Counted from the first letter of the stretch, positions 26,894 through 36,003 are shown. The stretch: 45,779 nucleotides of DNA from Chlamydiota bacterium (GCA_013287645.1 JABDDJ010000016.1:1-45779); one strand, 5' to 3'. Translations and numbers: made by a program. The notes: a model not told the origin generated them from the sequence alone.

Positions 26894-28063
26894 ATGATTA
26901 AATTTAAACGCAAAGGCGCAAAGGCGCAAAGATTAAAATTTGTAAATTTATATTTTCTTTCTTTGAATCTTTGCGCCTTTGCGCCTTTGCGTTTAATTTT
27001 TATTTTAGCACTAGTTTGCAGCTGCTCAAAGGCACCCAAGCCCAAGCGTCCACCGCCAAATGTGTCGACAGCGGTTGTGGAGCAGCGCGAAGTACCCATC
27101 TATATTGACGCAATTGGACAGGTGATTCCTCCTGTAGAGGTGCAAATACGCCCACAGGTACAAGGCAAACTACTCGAAGCCTATGTGAAGCAAGGAGCCA
27201 TTGTCAAAGAGGGTGATGTGCTTTATAAAATAGACCCAAGACCTTTCCAAGCTACATTAGATGAAGCAAAAGCGCAATTAACCCATGATGAGGCGCTGCT
27301 AGCAATCGCAGAAAAGACGATGGAGCGTTATAAGACTGTTGTGGAGCAGGATTTTATCTCTCAACTCACTTGGGAACAATATGTTAGCAGTGCTGAAGCT
27401 GCAAAAGCACAGGTAGAATTAGATAAAGCATCTATTAGAGCTGCAGAAATTAATTTGAACTATTGCGATGTAGTAGCGCCTATTTCAGGAAAAATCAGCT
27501 ATTTCAATACCTATCCAGGAGATGTCGCTGTCGCATATGATACGACAGCGATCACTACAATACGCCCCTTTAATCCTATTGATATAACATTTTCCTTGCC
27601 TCAACAATATTTTGAGCTGATTAGGCGCGAACAGGGCGATGCAGGAAAATGGCCTTTTGTAGCATCTTTGCCCGAAAATCCGAAAGCTACCTTTGAAGGT
27701 AAATCGTACTTCATCGATAACCAAATCGATCAAAATACAGGTACAATCTTACTTAAGGGAAGGTTTTCGAATGTAAAAAGAGAGCTATGGCCTGGAGAAT
27801 TTGTAAAAGTAAAGGTACTGCAAAAATCGGTCCCAAACGCCCTTTTAGTACCTCCAGGAGCAATCTTAATTGGAAAGGATGGACCTTATCTCTATTCGAT
27901 GAGTAGTGACAAAAAAGTCTCTCCTCATAATGTCGATGTCTTGACTCGTACTGAAGAGTATATCGCTTTTGCTTCCAAAGACCTAAAGAAAGGCGATATT
28001 GTCATCACTGATGGACAAATTAATATTGCACCCGGAATGGTAGTAAATCCTGTAAAAAAATGA
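26894..28063 (+). CDS. RND periplasmic adaptor (membrane fusion protein), probable lipoprotein
   Basis: Protein of 389 residues. The body has the adaptor layout: first beta-barrel/lipoyl part (IRPQVQGKLLEAYVKQGAIVKEGDVLYKIDPRPFQ), alpha-hairpin (AQLTHDEALLAIAEKTMERY ... SAEAAKAQVELDKAS), second lipoyl half (NYCDVVAPISGKISYF) and the barrel with WPGEFVKVKV and VLVPPGA-type strands. It bridges the inner-membrane pumps and the TolC-like channel. The leader is odd: codons 3 to about 34 are supplied by a palindromic repeat element (KGAKAQR ... LCAFAPLRL), which runs into a hydrophobic stretch and a VCSC lipobox. ATG 26894 is preferred, with GGAG 12 bases upstream. The stop overlaps the next start (ATGA). 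Confidence 0.87.
   Translation: MIKFKRKGAKAQRLKFVNLYFLSLNLCAFAPLRLIFILALVCSCSKAPKPKRPPPNVSTAVVEQREVPIYIDAIGQVIPPVEVQIRPQVQGKLLEAYVKQGAIVKEGDVLYKIDPRPFQATLDEAKAQLTHDEALLAIAEKTMERYKTVVEQDFISQLTWEQYVSSAEAAKAQVELDKASIRAAEINLNYCDVVAPISGKISYFNTYPGDVAVAYDTTAITTIRPFNPIDITFSLPQQYFELIRREQGDAGKWPFVASLPENPKATFEGKSYFIDNQIDQNTGTILLKGRFSNVKRELWPGEFVKVKVLQKSVPNALLVPPGAILIGKDGPYLYSMSSDKKVSPHNVDVLTRTEEYIAFASKDLKKGDIVITDGQINIAPGMVVNPVKK
26899..26999. repeat. Palindromic GCAAAG-repeat element inside the adaptor gene
   Basis: The left arm aatttaaacgcaaaggcgca with two further GCAAAG units (26901-26934) is matched inverted by 26967-26999. About 34 bases per arm pair almost perfectly around a loop of about 32 bases. 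Three GCAAAG units spaced 8 bases are in each arm. The element is read through in frame as part of the adaptor leader and would form a very stable hairpin beginning about 5 bases after the start codon. Confidence 0.75.
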
Positions 28064-31000
28064 ATTTATCTGCTCCTTTCATCCATCGCCCCGTCATGAC
28101 AACGTTAGTGATGCTTTCGCTGCTTGTTGCTGGCTTAGTCTCGTATCGATTTTTGCCCATCAGCAGCATGCCTAATGTGGCATATCCCACCATCAGTGTG
28201 AGAACGAGTTTTCCGGGAGCTTTGCCAGAAACGATGGCCAATTCGGTGGCACTTCCCTTAGAAAAGCAGTTTATGGGTATTCCTGGATTACGTTTAGTAA
28301 GTTCAAATAATACCCTTGGAAACAGCAATATTGTCTTGCAATTTGAAATTGACAAAGATCAGACAACGGCAGCACAAGATGTTCAAGAGGCTATCACTAA
28401 TGCCCTACCCTACTTACCGCCAGGATTGCCCTTTGGACCTACCTACCGCAAGGTCAATCCAGCTGATCAACCGATTATCTTTTTAGCTTTAACGTCGAAG
28501 ACGATGCGACGCGCTGATCTGTATACCTATGGAAATACGGTTGTAGGACAGAGAATTTCGAAAATTGAGGGTATCTCACAAGTTAATGTTTACGGTTCAC
28601 CTTTAGCGGTACGTGTACAGGTGGATCCTTCAAAATTAGTGGCTCATGATGTGACTCTAAACGAAGTAGCTGATGCCATTAGCAATGAGAATGCATTCAT
28701 CGCTACAGGACAGCTAGATGGCGATATCTTTGCGCCCATTATATCTGTGGATGGACAATTGACTACGGGTGATGCTTATAAACCGGTTATTGTGGCGTAT
28801 AGAAATGGAACTCCTGTGCGCATTGAAGATTTGGGTGTAGTTATAGAAAGCTTCCAAAATAACAAGATCCTTTCACAATATGTTGACGCTGATGGAATCT
28901 TCGAATCTATCACTCTTGCGATACAGAAAGAGCCAGGCGCTAATACTGTAGCTATTGCAGATGATCTCTATGCGCTGTTAGGAAGACTTAAAGAAGAACT
29001 CCCTCCAGCCATCGATCTGCACATTGTTTTTGACCGTTCAGTTTACGTCCGCTCTGCAATCGATGACGCCATTTATACTCTAATTATAGCACTCTTCTTG
29101 GTAGTTTTTGTCATTTTCTTCTTTTTGGGTAAAGTCAGAGACACGATTATTCCTTCGCTTGCCCTTCCGATGTCTGTGATCGCGACCTTTGCCGTCATGT
29201 ATGTGCTTGGATTCTCTTTGGATAATCTTTCGGTGCTGGCATTGACTTTAGCCGCTGGATTTATCATCGATGACGCTGTCGTAGTCTTAGAGAACATTGT
29301 GCGTCGAGTAGAGGTCAATGAACCGCCTTACCAAGCAGCTTTGGAAGGTTCGCGTCAAATCTGCTTTACAATAGTATCTATGAGTCTTTCTCTAGTGGCT
29401 GTCTTTATTCCTATGCTTTTTATGGGTGGGCTAATCGGTAGAATCTTTAGTGAATTTGCAATTACGTTGACGGCCATCACCTTAATTTCAGGAATAATCT
29501 CTCTGACGTTAACTCCTATGTTAGCAAGTCGATTCATCCCGCCACATAAGAGTGGAAATAACACTAGACAAAGGCTCGCAGACTTGTCCGAACGCCTTAA
29601 CCATTCGATGCAGAGAGTCTATCGCAAAATGTTACTGGCTGTATTGCATCATCGTGTGACAGCGATTACTATTGCTCTACTTTGTACTGTGGGCACTCTT
29701 TGGCTACTGACTCATCTTCCTACCGATTTTGTACCTGATGAGGACTTGGGCTTTTTCTCAGTGGCCACGCAAGAGAGAGAAGGCGGCTCATCCTACAGTT
29801 TTCTAGATAGACAGACTAAATTAAATAATATGATTCGCGATCATCCAGCTGTGGACAGATTTGTTTCGATTAGCTCTACACCTGAATACCGTAAAGGGCT
29901 GAATTTCGTGCATTTAAAGCCTTTTAATGAGAGGCCCCCCATCCAAAAAGTTGTGGATGATATTAGTCACCAAGCAACACATATTCTAGGCTTTCAGTCT
30001 TTTTTCAAAAAAATTCCTTTAATAGATCTTGCAACCGGACAACAAACCCGCGCCGATTACCAATTTGCCCTCCAAAGCCTCTTCGCAGACAAGCTCTACC
30101 CCTCCGCGCGCAGGCTTGTAGACAAAATGCACCAAGATCCGATGTTTCAAGATGTCAATAGCGATTTAGAAATCGACACTCCACAGATCAATGTCGCTAT
30201 TATGCGAGATCAGGCCACTTCCTATGGAATCAATGCCACTGAAATTGAAAAAGCCTTTGCCTACAGCTATTCAGGCAACTTTGTTTCAAGAATACAAACA
30301 CCGATCGATCAATACTATGTCATTTTAGAACTTACTCCCAAACTGCAAGAACAAGTAGATACTTTAAACAACGTCTGGCTACGCTCTTCGATTTCTAATA
30401 ACCTAACTCCGATGAGTTCAACTGTCCATTTAAATGAGGGGCTAGGAACATCCAGCATCAACCATATTAACCAGTTTCCTTCGGTGACGGTCTCATTTAA
30501 TCTAGCCGCAGGAGTACCCTTAGAGACTGCCCTTGAAAAGCTTGACTCCATTACGCATGACGTTGTCGACTCCTCTGTAACTGCTCGGGCAATTGGTGCT
30601 GCTCAGACATTTAATGAATCGATTAAATCTGCTGGATTCCTACTCATTATTACTTTGATTACAATCTATGTGATTTTAGGGATCCTGTATGAAAGCTTTC
30701 TCCATCCTATTACCATCTTAACTACATTGCCCCCAGCTACTTTTGGAGGACTCCTAACTCTTTTGATATTTGGATATTCTCTATCGATGTATTCATTCTT
30801 GGGAATTGTCCTGTTAATCGGTATTGTTAAAAAAAATGGAATTATGATGGTCGACTTTGCCCTCGAAAATATACGTCTTCGAGGCATGAAGGCTCAAGAA
30901 GCTATTCTAGATGCCTGCATGGTCCGCTTTCGCCCCATCATGATGACTACTGCCGCTGCAATTTTTGGAGTACTGCCCATAGCCCTAGGCTTTGGTGCCA

Positions 31001-31140
31001 ATGCTGCGGCACGTCGTCCTTTAGGTATGGCCATTATTGGAGGCTTGCTGTTCTCTCAGCTTATCACACTCTTCATCACTCCGATCCTTTACCTTGCGAT
31101 GGAGAGAGTGAGTGAGAAATTTGCCGGGAGATCAGCATGA
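28060..31140 (+). CDS. RND efflux pump, HAE1/MdtBC-like, first copy
   Basis: Protein of 1026 residues, full length for HAE1-type RND pumps. It starts with the usual first helix (FIHRPVMTTLVMLSLLVAGL), followed by FPGALPETMANSVALPLEKQF and FPGAL-type porter motifs. Transmembrane helix 4 carries the proton-relay aspartates in AAGFIIDDAVVVLENIVRRVE. The helix-10 lysine is in GIVKKNGIMMVDF. The C-terminal half repeats the plan. It drives export of toxic compounds using the proton gradient and contacts the adaptor. Wording of the porter region (YRKVNPADQPIIFLAL) is closest to the MdtB/MdtC type, which work as a heteromer. It overlaps both neighbours by ATGA. Confidence 0.92.
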   Translation: MNLSAPFIHRPVMTTLVMLSLLVAGLVSYRFLPISSMPNVAYPTISVRTSFPGALPETMANSVALPLEKQFMGIPGLRLVSSNNTLGNSNIVLQFEIDKDQTTAAQDVQEAITNALPYLPPGLPFGPTYRKVNPADQPIIFLALTSKTMRRADLYTYGNTVVGQRISKIEGISQVNVYGSPLAVRVQVDPSKLVAHDVTLNEVADAISNENAFIATGQLDGDIFAPIISVDGQLTTGDAYKPVIVAYRNGTPVRIEDLGVVIESFQNNKILSQYVDADGIFESITLAIQKEPGANTVAIADDLYALLGRLKEELPPAIDLHIVFDRSVYVRSAIDDAIYTLIIALFLVVFVIFFFLGKVRDTIIPSLALPMSVIATFAVMYVLGFSLDNLSVLALTLAAGFIIDDAVVVLENIVRRVEVNEPPYQAALEGSRQICFTIVSMSLSLVAVFIPMLFMGGLIGRIFSEFAITLTAITLISGIISLTLTPMLASRFIPPHKSGNNTRQRLADLSERLNHSMQRVYRKMLLAVLHHRVTAITIALLCTVGTLWLLTHLPTDFVPDEDLGFFSVATQEREGGSSYSFLDRQTKLNNMIRDHPAVDRFVSISSTPEYRKGLNFVHLKPFNERPPIQKVVDDISHQATHILGFQSFFKKIPLIDLATGQQTRADYQFALQSLFADKLYPSARRLVDKMHQDPMFQDVNSDLEIDTPQINVAIMRDQATSYGINATEIEKAFAYSYSGNFVSRIQTPIDQYYVILELTPKLQEQVDTLNNVWLRSSISNNLTPMSSTVHLNEGLGTSSINHINQFPSVTVSFNLAAGVPLETALEKLDSITHDVVDSSVTARAIGAAQTFNESIKSAGFLLIITLITIYVILGILYESFLHPITILTTLPPATFGGLLTLLIFGYSLSMYSFLGIVLLIGIVKKNGIMMVDFALENIRLRGMKAQEAILDACMVRFRPIMMTTAAAIFGVLPIALGFGANAAARRPLGMAIIGGLLFSQLITLFITPILYLAMERVSEKFAGRSA

Positions 31141-34100
31141 ATATTTCGGCGCCATTCATCCAAAGACCTATCATGACAACTCTTGTCATGATTGCAGTTC
31201 TTATTGCCGGAATTTTAGCCTACTCGCGCTTGCCCATCAGTAATATGCCTAATGTGACCTATCCGACCATCAACGTGAATGTCTCGTATCCCGGAGCGAC
31301 ACCAGACACCATTGCACATGCGGTTGCATTACCGCTTGAAAAGCAGTTCATGGCTATTCCTGGAGTTAAATTTGTCAGTTCTAACAATACCCTAGGTAGC
31401 TGTAGCATCACTCTGCAGTTTAATATCGACAAAGATATGACGATAGCGGCACAAGACGTACAGTCTGCAATCATTACAGCTCAACCGACACTGCCTCCAC
31501 AGCTACCTTATGCACCTACCTATCGCAAAGTAAACCCTGCAGAACTCCCCATTATCTATCTCAGCCTAATGTCAGATACCCTCCGTTTAAATGATTTATA
31601 TACCTATGCCAACAATCTGATCGGGCAACGTATTTCGATGCTGAGCGGAGTGTCACAAGTGACTGTATTTGGCTCGCCTTTAGCAATACGTATCCAGGTA
31701 GATCCAGGAAAGCTTGTCGCAAATGATATCTCTTTAAGTGAACTAGCCATTGCCATTAATCTGGCTAATCCAAACCTTGCTACAGGACAGCTAGACGGTC
31801 CCATAGAGGCTCCTAACGTTGCTGTCGATGGACAGATTATCACAGGACCGGCTTGGGATAAGTTGATCATCGCCTATCGCAACGGTACTCCCATCCGTAT
31901 TGAAGATTTAGGCCGTTCTGTCGAAAGCTTTCAAAACAACAAAATCGATGTACAGTTTGCCGACAAAGAGAAAATGAAACCTGCAATCATTATCGCCATT
32001 CAAAAAGAACCTAGCGCTAATACAGTAGGTATTTCAGATGCTGTGCATAACCTATTAACCGAACTAAAATCCGAACTACCTGCTGCCATCGATCTAGAGC
32101 CCTTTTTTGACCGCTCAGACTTCATCCGAGCCAACATCAACGACGTCAACATCACATTAATTCTCGCATTAGTGCTAGTAGTCTTAGTCATTTTCTTTTA
32201 CATGGGCAAATTCGCAAATACGATCATTCCAGCAATTGTACTTCCCATGTCTGTCATAGGGACATTTATCATTATGAATTATCTAGGATATACCCTAGAT
32301 AACTTGTCCCTGCTGGGATTGACTCTTGCAGTAGGTTTTATTGTAGATGATGCCATTGTTGTTTTGGAAAATATCGTCCGGAGGCAAGAAGCAGGTGAAG
32401 ATCGTACTGTAGCATCAATGGAAGGCGCCAAGCAGATAGGTTTTACCATTATCTCCATGACCTTGTCCCTCATTGCAGTCTTTATCCCTATGCTATTTAT
32501 GAGCGGGTTGCTCGGAAAAATCTTGCGCGAATTTGCTGTTACACTAACAACCGTCACAATCATTTCAGGACTCATCTCACTCTCCTTAGCCCCGATGCTC
32601 TGCAGCCGATTCCTGTCGAAAAATGGTAAAGTCGTCTTCAGTTGGGGAGAAAGAATGAATACGAAGATGCGCGACCGTTACCGCAAAATATTACTCACTG
32701 TTATCGATCATCGATTGACAGCGCTACTGATCGGCTTAGTCTGTCTTTTATGTACTGTACTGCTTTTCTACACTCTACCTGTGGATTTTCTCCCCGACGA
32801 AGACAACGGATTTTTTATAGCCTACTCTCAAGAACAAGAAGCAGGATCCTCTTACCGTATGCAAAAATATGAAAAAGAGATCGCCAAAACAATAACTTCT
32901 CACCCTGCTGTAGACTCCTGTGTAGCTATTAGCTCCTATTCAGAGTACCGTAAAGCGCAAAATTTAATTAAACTAAAACCCTTTGACCAGCGCTCATCAG
33001 TCAAAAATGTTATTCAAGAACTAAATGCCAGCCTTGCAGAAATTCCAGGAATTCAAATATTTATGAAAAACGTGCCCCTTATAGACCTGTCAACAGGACA
33101 AGAGAGCCGAGGAGATTACCAGTATGCCCTTCAAAGCATCTATCCAGACAGCGTCTACACTTCCGCCAAGAAACTCATTGAAAAAATGCAGAACGATCCC
33201 CTATTTCAAGGCGTCAACTCCGATATGGAAGTCGACTCCCCTCAGATCAATGTCAGCCTCCTACGCGACAAAGCGTCAACTTTAGGAATTACAGCCACCG
33301 ACATCGAAAATGCCTTCATGTTTGCCTATTCCTACAATTATGTTTCCCGTATCGAAACTTCTATTGATCAGTATGACATTATTTTAGAACTATTGCCAGA
33401 TTATCAAAGAGGCGCTGATGTCTTTAATCAGCTGTGGATGCGCTCCAGCACTACACAAAAACTCATTCCCATGAGCGCCGTAGCACAATGGAAAGAAGCC
33501 CTAGGTGCCGCCAGCATCAACCATATCGACCAATTCCCCTCCGTCACAATCGACTTTAACCTTGCCGCTGGAGTATCGCTTGAACAAGCACTCGATAGAC
33601 TAGAACAGTTAAGACAAGAAGTCGTCGATCCCATAGTGCAGGTCGAATCTATCGGCGCAGCACAAACCTTCCAGGAATCGATTTCGAGCTCAATGTCGCT
33701 TCTGCTCATTTCAGTCTTTGCTATCTATATCATTCTAGGAATGCTCTACGAAAGCTTTATCCATCCCCTAACAGTACTCACTACATTACCACCAGCAACA
33801 CTAGGCGGACTACTCACCTTATTCATATTTGGTTTGCCACTTTCCATGTACGCCTTTTTAGGAATCATCCTATTAATCGGTATTGTCAATAAGAATGGAA
33901 TTATGATGATCGATTTTGCACTTGAAAACATCCGCACCAAACAGATGAATGCCCGCGATGCGATTATTGATGCCTGCATGGTCCGTTTTCGCCCCATCAT
34001 GATGACAACTATGGCAGCCATCTTTGGAGCCCTGCCTATTGCGCTTGGCATAGGTGTCAGCGGAGCCACTCGCCGACCCCTAGGCCTAGTAATAATAGGC

Positions 34101-34193
34101 GGGCTGCTACTTTCGCAGCTCATCACGCTATTCATTACGCCTATTCTTTACATCATGCTCGAACGCATCAACCAAAAGCTGCCCTGGCGATAA
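31137..34193 (+). CDS. RND efflux pump, HAE1/MdtBC-like, second copy
   Basis: Protein of 1018 residues and a clear paralogue of the preceding pump. First helix FIQRPIMTTLVMIAVLIAGI, YRKVNPAELPIIYLSL porter segment, helix 4 aspartates in AVGFIVDDAIVVLENIVRRQE, helix 10 lysine in GIVNKNGIMMIDF, and end ITPILYIMLERINQKLPWR. Both copies keep the residues needed for proton transfer, so each looks functional alone; two adjacent RND genes sharing one adaptor is the arrangement of MdtABC-like systems, where a B2C heterotrimer forms. Its start overlaps the first pump stop. It ends the operon; no strong terminator is seen before the convergent immunity gene 24 bases on. Confidence 0.92.
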   Translation: MNISAPFIQRPIMTTLVMIAVLIAGILAYSRLPISNMPNVTYPTINVNVSYPGATPDTIAHAVALPLEKQFMAIPGVKFVSSNNTLGSCSITLQFNIDKDMTIAAQDVQSAIITAQPTLPPQLPYAPTYRKVNPAELPIIYLSLMSDTLRLNDLYTYANNLIGQRISMLSGVSQVTVFGSPLAIRIQVDPGKLVANDISLSELAIAINLANPNLATGQLDGPIEAPNVAVDGQIITGPAWDKLIIAYRNGTPIRIEDLGRSVESFQNNKIDVQFADKEKMKPAIIIAIQKEPSANTVGISDAVHNLLTELKSELPAAIDLEPFFDRSDFIRANINDVNITLILALVLVVLVIFFYMGKFANTIIPAIVLPMSVIGTFIIMNYLGYTLDNLSLLGLTLAVGFIVDDAIVVLENIVRRQEAGEDRTVASMEGAKQIGFTIISMTLSLIAVFIPMLFMSGLLGKILREFAVTLTTVTIISGLISLSLAPMLCSRFLSKNGKVVFSWGERMNTKMRDRYRKILLTVIDHRLTALLIGLVCLLCTVLLFYTLPVDFLPDEDNGFFIAYSQEQEAGSSYRMQKYEKEIAKTITSHPAVDSCVAISSYSEYRKAQNLIKLKPFDQRSSVKNVIQELNASLAEIPGIQIFMKNVPLIDLSTGQESRGDYQYALQSIYPDSVYTSAKKLIEKMQNDPLFQGVNSDMEVDSPQINVSLLRDKASTLGITATDIENAFMFAYSYNYVSRIETSIDQYDIILELLPDYQRGADVFNQLWMRSSTTQKLIPMSAVAQWKEALGAASINHIDQFPSVTIDFNLAAGVSLEQALDRLEQLRQEVVDPIVQVESIGAAQTFQESISSSMSLLLISVFAIYIILGMLYESFIHPLTVLTTLPPATLGGLLTLFIFGLPLSMYAFLGIILLIGIVNKNGIMMIDFALENIRTKQMNARDAIIDACMVRFRPIMMTTMAAIFGALPIALGIGVSGATRRPLGLVIIGGLLLSQLITLFITPILYIMLERINQKLPWR

Positions 34194-34216
34194 AGCAGAG
34201 AGTTAAAAAGGCCCTT

Positions 34217-34681
34217 TCACATAAATTCAACGGATTTAAATATAAAGGAAGTAATCTGTTGATCTTTAAGCCCAACGATTACATTTTCTCCAATCTTATA
34301 AAACTTTGAATCATGATTGTTTATATCAATCATTACAACATTGTCATTATAATAAAATTTCGGAACAAATTTGAAACTTTCTATATGATCATCTTTAAAA
34401 CCTTCCTGAATCGATAAAACGCCCTCAGGGCAATCTTGAGGAAAAGAAAGATTTCTATCAATTTTCCAAATTTCTTTATTTGTATATGCGTCTAGTGAAA
34501 GAAATCGCTTACTTTTTTTATCGAAGACTATAGTTAATGTACCAAATATTAATAATAAAATTTTAGCTTCTTCCGAATATAGAGGCTCGTATTGAATAGT
34601 ATAATCACTGAAGTAATGTATAACATTACCATTCATTTCTGGAGTTCCATCTATAATGCTTATTTTAACTGTTCTGTCCAT
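34217..34681 (-). CDS. Immunity-like protein, paralogue of the gene following the RHS toxin
   Basis: Protein of 154 residues. From about residue 60 on (LSLDAYTNKEIWK onward, including NLSFPQDCPEG and the C-terminal 90 residues) it is nearly identical to the protein at 36147-36605, while the first 45 to 50 residues differ strongly. Family unknown; small, soluble and without a signal peptide. Its position at the end of a run of small genes after a polymorphic RHS toxin makes it a likely orphan immunity protein. Its start overlaps the stop of the CPCC gene (TAATG), so the two are translationally coupled. Confidence 0.7.
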   Translation of the reverse strand: MDRTVKISIIDGTPEMNGNVIHYFSDYTIQYEPLYSEEAKILLLIFGTLTIVFDKKSKRFLSLDAYTNKEIWKIDRNLSFPQDCPEGVLSIQEGFKDDHIESFKFVPKFYYNDNVVMIDINNHDSKFYKIGENVIVGLKDQQITSFIFKSVEFM

Positions 34682-34932
34682 TAAGGTTTTTCCTCCGGTA
34701 AGGGAGATCTCGTTTCTTTTATATATTTTAAAGAAGAGGCACAGAATTTCTTAAAATTAGCACGTGCTTCTCGAAGGCTTTCTTCATTAGCTCCACCTTG
34801 ATAATCAATATCATCATGTTGAGCTTTATCATCTTCCCAATTACAAACCGGACAAATTTCAAATGTACCTGGAGGAGGTTCAGATAAAGTTAAATAACCA
34901 CAGCAAGGACAACGGAATGATTTATCATTCAT
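34681..34932 (-). CDS. CPCC family cysteine-rich protein (immunity-like)
   Basis: Protein of 83 residues with CPCC at residues 8-11 (FRCPCCGYLTL) and ICPVCNWEDD at 26-35, four cysteines arranged as a zinc ribbon, followed by GGANEESLREARANF. This matches the CPCC family (PF14206), which is repeatedly found next to polymorphic toxins and proposed as immunity. The start ATG shares four bases (ATGA) with the stop codon of an upstream toxin-like tail (34929-35030). Its stop overlaps the start of the next gene. It is cytosolic by inference. Confidence 0.82.
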   Translation of the reverse strand: MNDKSFRCPCCGYLTLSEPPPGTFEICPVCNWEDDKAQHDDIDYQGGANEESLREARANFKKFCASSLKYIKETRSPLPEEKP

Positions 34933-35030
34933 TCTTTAAAATTCCTCTTCCAATAGAGCATGCGATCTCTTGGCCGAAACATAGTTTTAGGAATTCCTTC
35001 TTTTGTGAGTGAACCAAAGATAGTAAAGGG
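34929..35030 (-). pseudogene. Remnant C-terminal tail of a toxin or other gene
   Basis: A 33-codon open stretch with no start of its own (FGSLTKEGIPKTMFRPRDR, then MLYWKRNFKE) ends in TGA that overlaps the CPCC start as ATGA. On its 5' side it is cut by a TGA inside the 33-base repeat at 35028. Tight stop/start overlap with an immunity gene is what a cognate toxin gene would show, so this is read as the tail of a lost RHS-type toxin. The residue string is too short to assign a family. Confidence 0.45.
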
Positions 35031-35060
35031 TCAAAGAGTGAAGTGTGAAGCCTGACCCCT
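35028..35060. repeat. Copy of a 33-bp repeat at an immunity-array junction
   Basis: Sequence gggtcaaagagtgaagtgtg followed by aagcctgacccc. A close copy (gggtcaaagagtgaagtatg, aagccagacct) is at 36108-36138, with an inverted copy next to it at 36076-36097. The ends GGGTCA and TGACCC are themselves inverted. All copies lie between small genes of the toxin island. Confidence 0.65.
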
Positions 35061-35073
35061 TACACTAATCCTA

Positions 35074-35319
35074 TCATTCATCATCGATAATAAGTTTCTG
35101 TGCCCGAGGGTGAAATTCTGTTATATTTTCTGGATTATAAATGCATACAGTTATTTCTTTTTGATAATCTTCTGACGAAAGATGAAAATGTAAGCCTTTT
35201 TCTTTGGGCTTTTCAAGAAGTTGTTTTAAATAACTTGCTAATTGTAGTGCTTCACCTTCAGTTAAAAACAATGTTATATTATCTAATTTTTTGTTTGATA
35301 TGTCATCAGAAATTCGCAT
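35074..35319 (-). CDS. Small immunity-like protein, paralogue 1 of a pair
   Basis: Protein of 81 residues, mixed alpha/beta, sharing a clear pattern with the 79-residue neighbour at 35423: MRI, LDNITLFLTEGEALQLASYLKQLLEKP, then KEITVCIYNPENI, and a final LIIDDE. No family name recognised. It lies in the array of small genes downstream of an RHS toxin, on the same strand, and is most likely an immunity protein or a partner of one. There is no signal peptide, and the distance of 103 bases to its paralogue is compatible with tandem duplication. Confidence 0.65.
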   Translation of the reverse strand: MRISDDISNKKLDNITLFLTEGEALQLASYLKQLLEKPKEKGLHFHLSSEDYQKEITVCIYNPENITEFHPRAQKLIIDDE

Positions 35320-35422
35320 AGATTAGCTCTTTTAAAAGTGAGGATACCTGTTGGATAGATTTTACATGTTTCTATCCATAATTATCTACTTATTCGGTAC
35401 TTTCATATGCATAAGAGCACTT

Positions 35423-35662
35423 TTATTGATCATTTATAATTAAATTCATAGATCTTTTATTAAACCCTTTCAAATTATCCACGTCATAAATGCAGACAGT
35501 GATTTCCTTCTGTAAATTTTCATTAGATATGTGAGCATGGTTATTCAAAGGTTTCTTGAGAAGTCCTTCAAGACTATCTTTCAATTCGGATGCTTCTGCG
35601 AAGGTCAAATACAATATTACATTTTTTAAAGACTTATCAGAACTTTCATCTAAAATGCGCAT
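35423..35662 (-). CDS. Small immunity-like protein, paralogue 2 of a pair
   Basis: Protein of 79 residues aligned end to end with the 81-residue protein at 35074 (MRILDESSDKSLKNVILYLT; AEASELKDSLEGLLKKPL; KEITVCIYDVDNL; LIINDQ). About 40 percent of residues match by eye, so the duplication is old compared with the near-identical immunity pair in the same island. Function not known; the immunity role is inferred from position and size. Confidence 0.65.
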   Translation of the reverse strand: MRILDESSDKSLKNVILYLTFAEASELKDSLEGLLKKPLNNHAHISNENLQKEITVCIYDVDNLKGFNKRSMNLIINDQ

Positions 35663-35724
35663 TATTTATACCTTTAGTGTGCCAGAATCAAGCTTGAACC
35701 CGATGCGAGTAAAAAGATATTTTC

Positions 35725-36003
35725 TTATGTACCAAGTTTCATGTCATCAATTTTTTTTATGAAGTTCGGCACTTCATTAATTAGCATCTCTGCAAGCATT
35801 CTTAATTCTTTTTCTGAATATTCAAATTCAGGTCCAGTATCCATTATATATATATGCCTCAAAATTTCATCTATTTCGGAGGAACGTTTACCTCGAATAC
35901 TGAAGAAAAGTTCGTCAGCCCAGTTTGATAATCTTTCAATATTGTATCCTTTATTTAATTCATTAATTAACAATTCTCCAATTTCCTTTTTTGAATATTT
36001 CAT
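35725..36003 (-). CDS. Small acidic helical protein, probable immunity protein
   Basis: Protein of 92 residues starting MKYSKKEIGELLINELNKG. It is helical and contains LSNWADELFF and DEILRHIYIMDTGPEFEYS, a layout (two-helix start, WAxE/D, then a central 'D..L..L...D' stretch) like many bacteriocin or polymorphic-toxin immunity proteins. The frame is open to 36057, but GGAG lies 8 bases before the ATG at 36003, and the upstream extension reads a spacer, so 36003 is chosen. It sits between the inverted repeat at 36076 and the small paralogous pair. Confidence 0.65.
   Translation of the reverse strand: MKYSKKEIGELLINELNKGYNIERLSNWADELFFSIRGKRSSEIDEILRHIYIMDTGPEFEYSEKELRMLAEMLINEVPNFIKKIDDMKLGT

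Noticed and set aside
35320..35422. Possible lost small gene between the paralogous immunity-like genes
   Set aside because: No open frame longer than about 20 codons and no motif on either strand.
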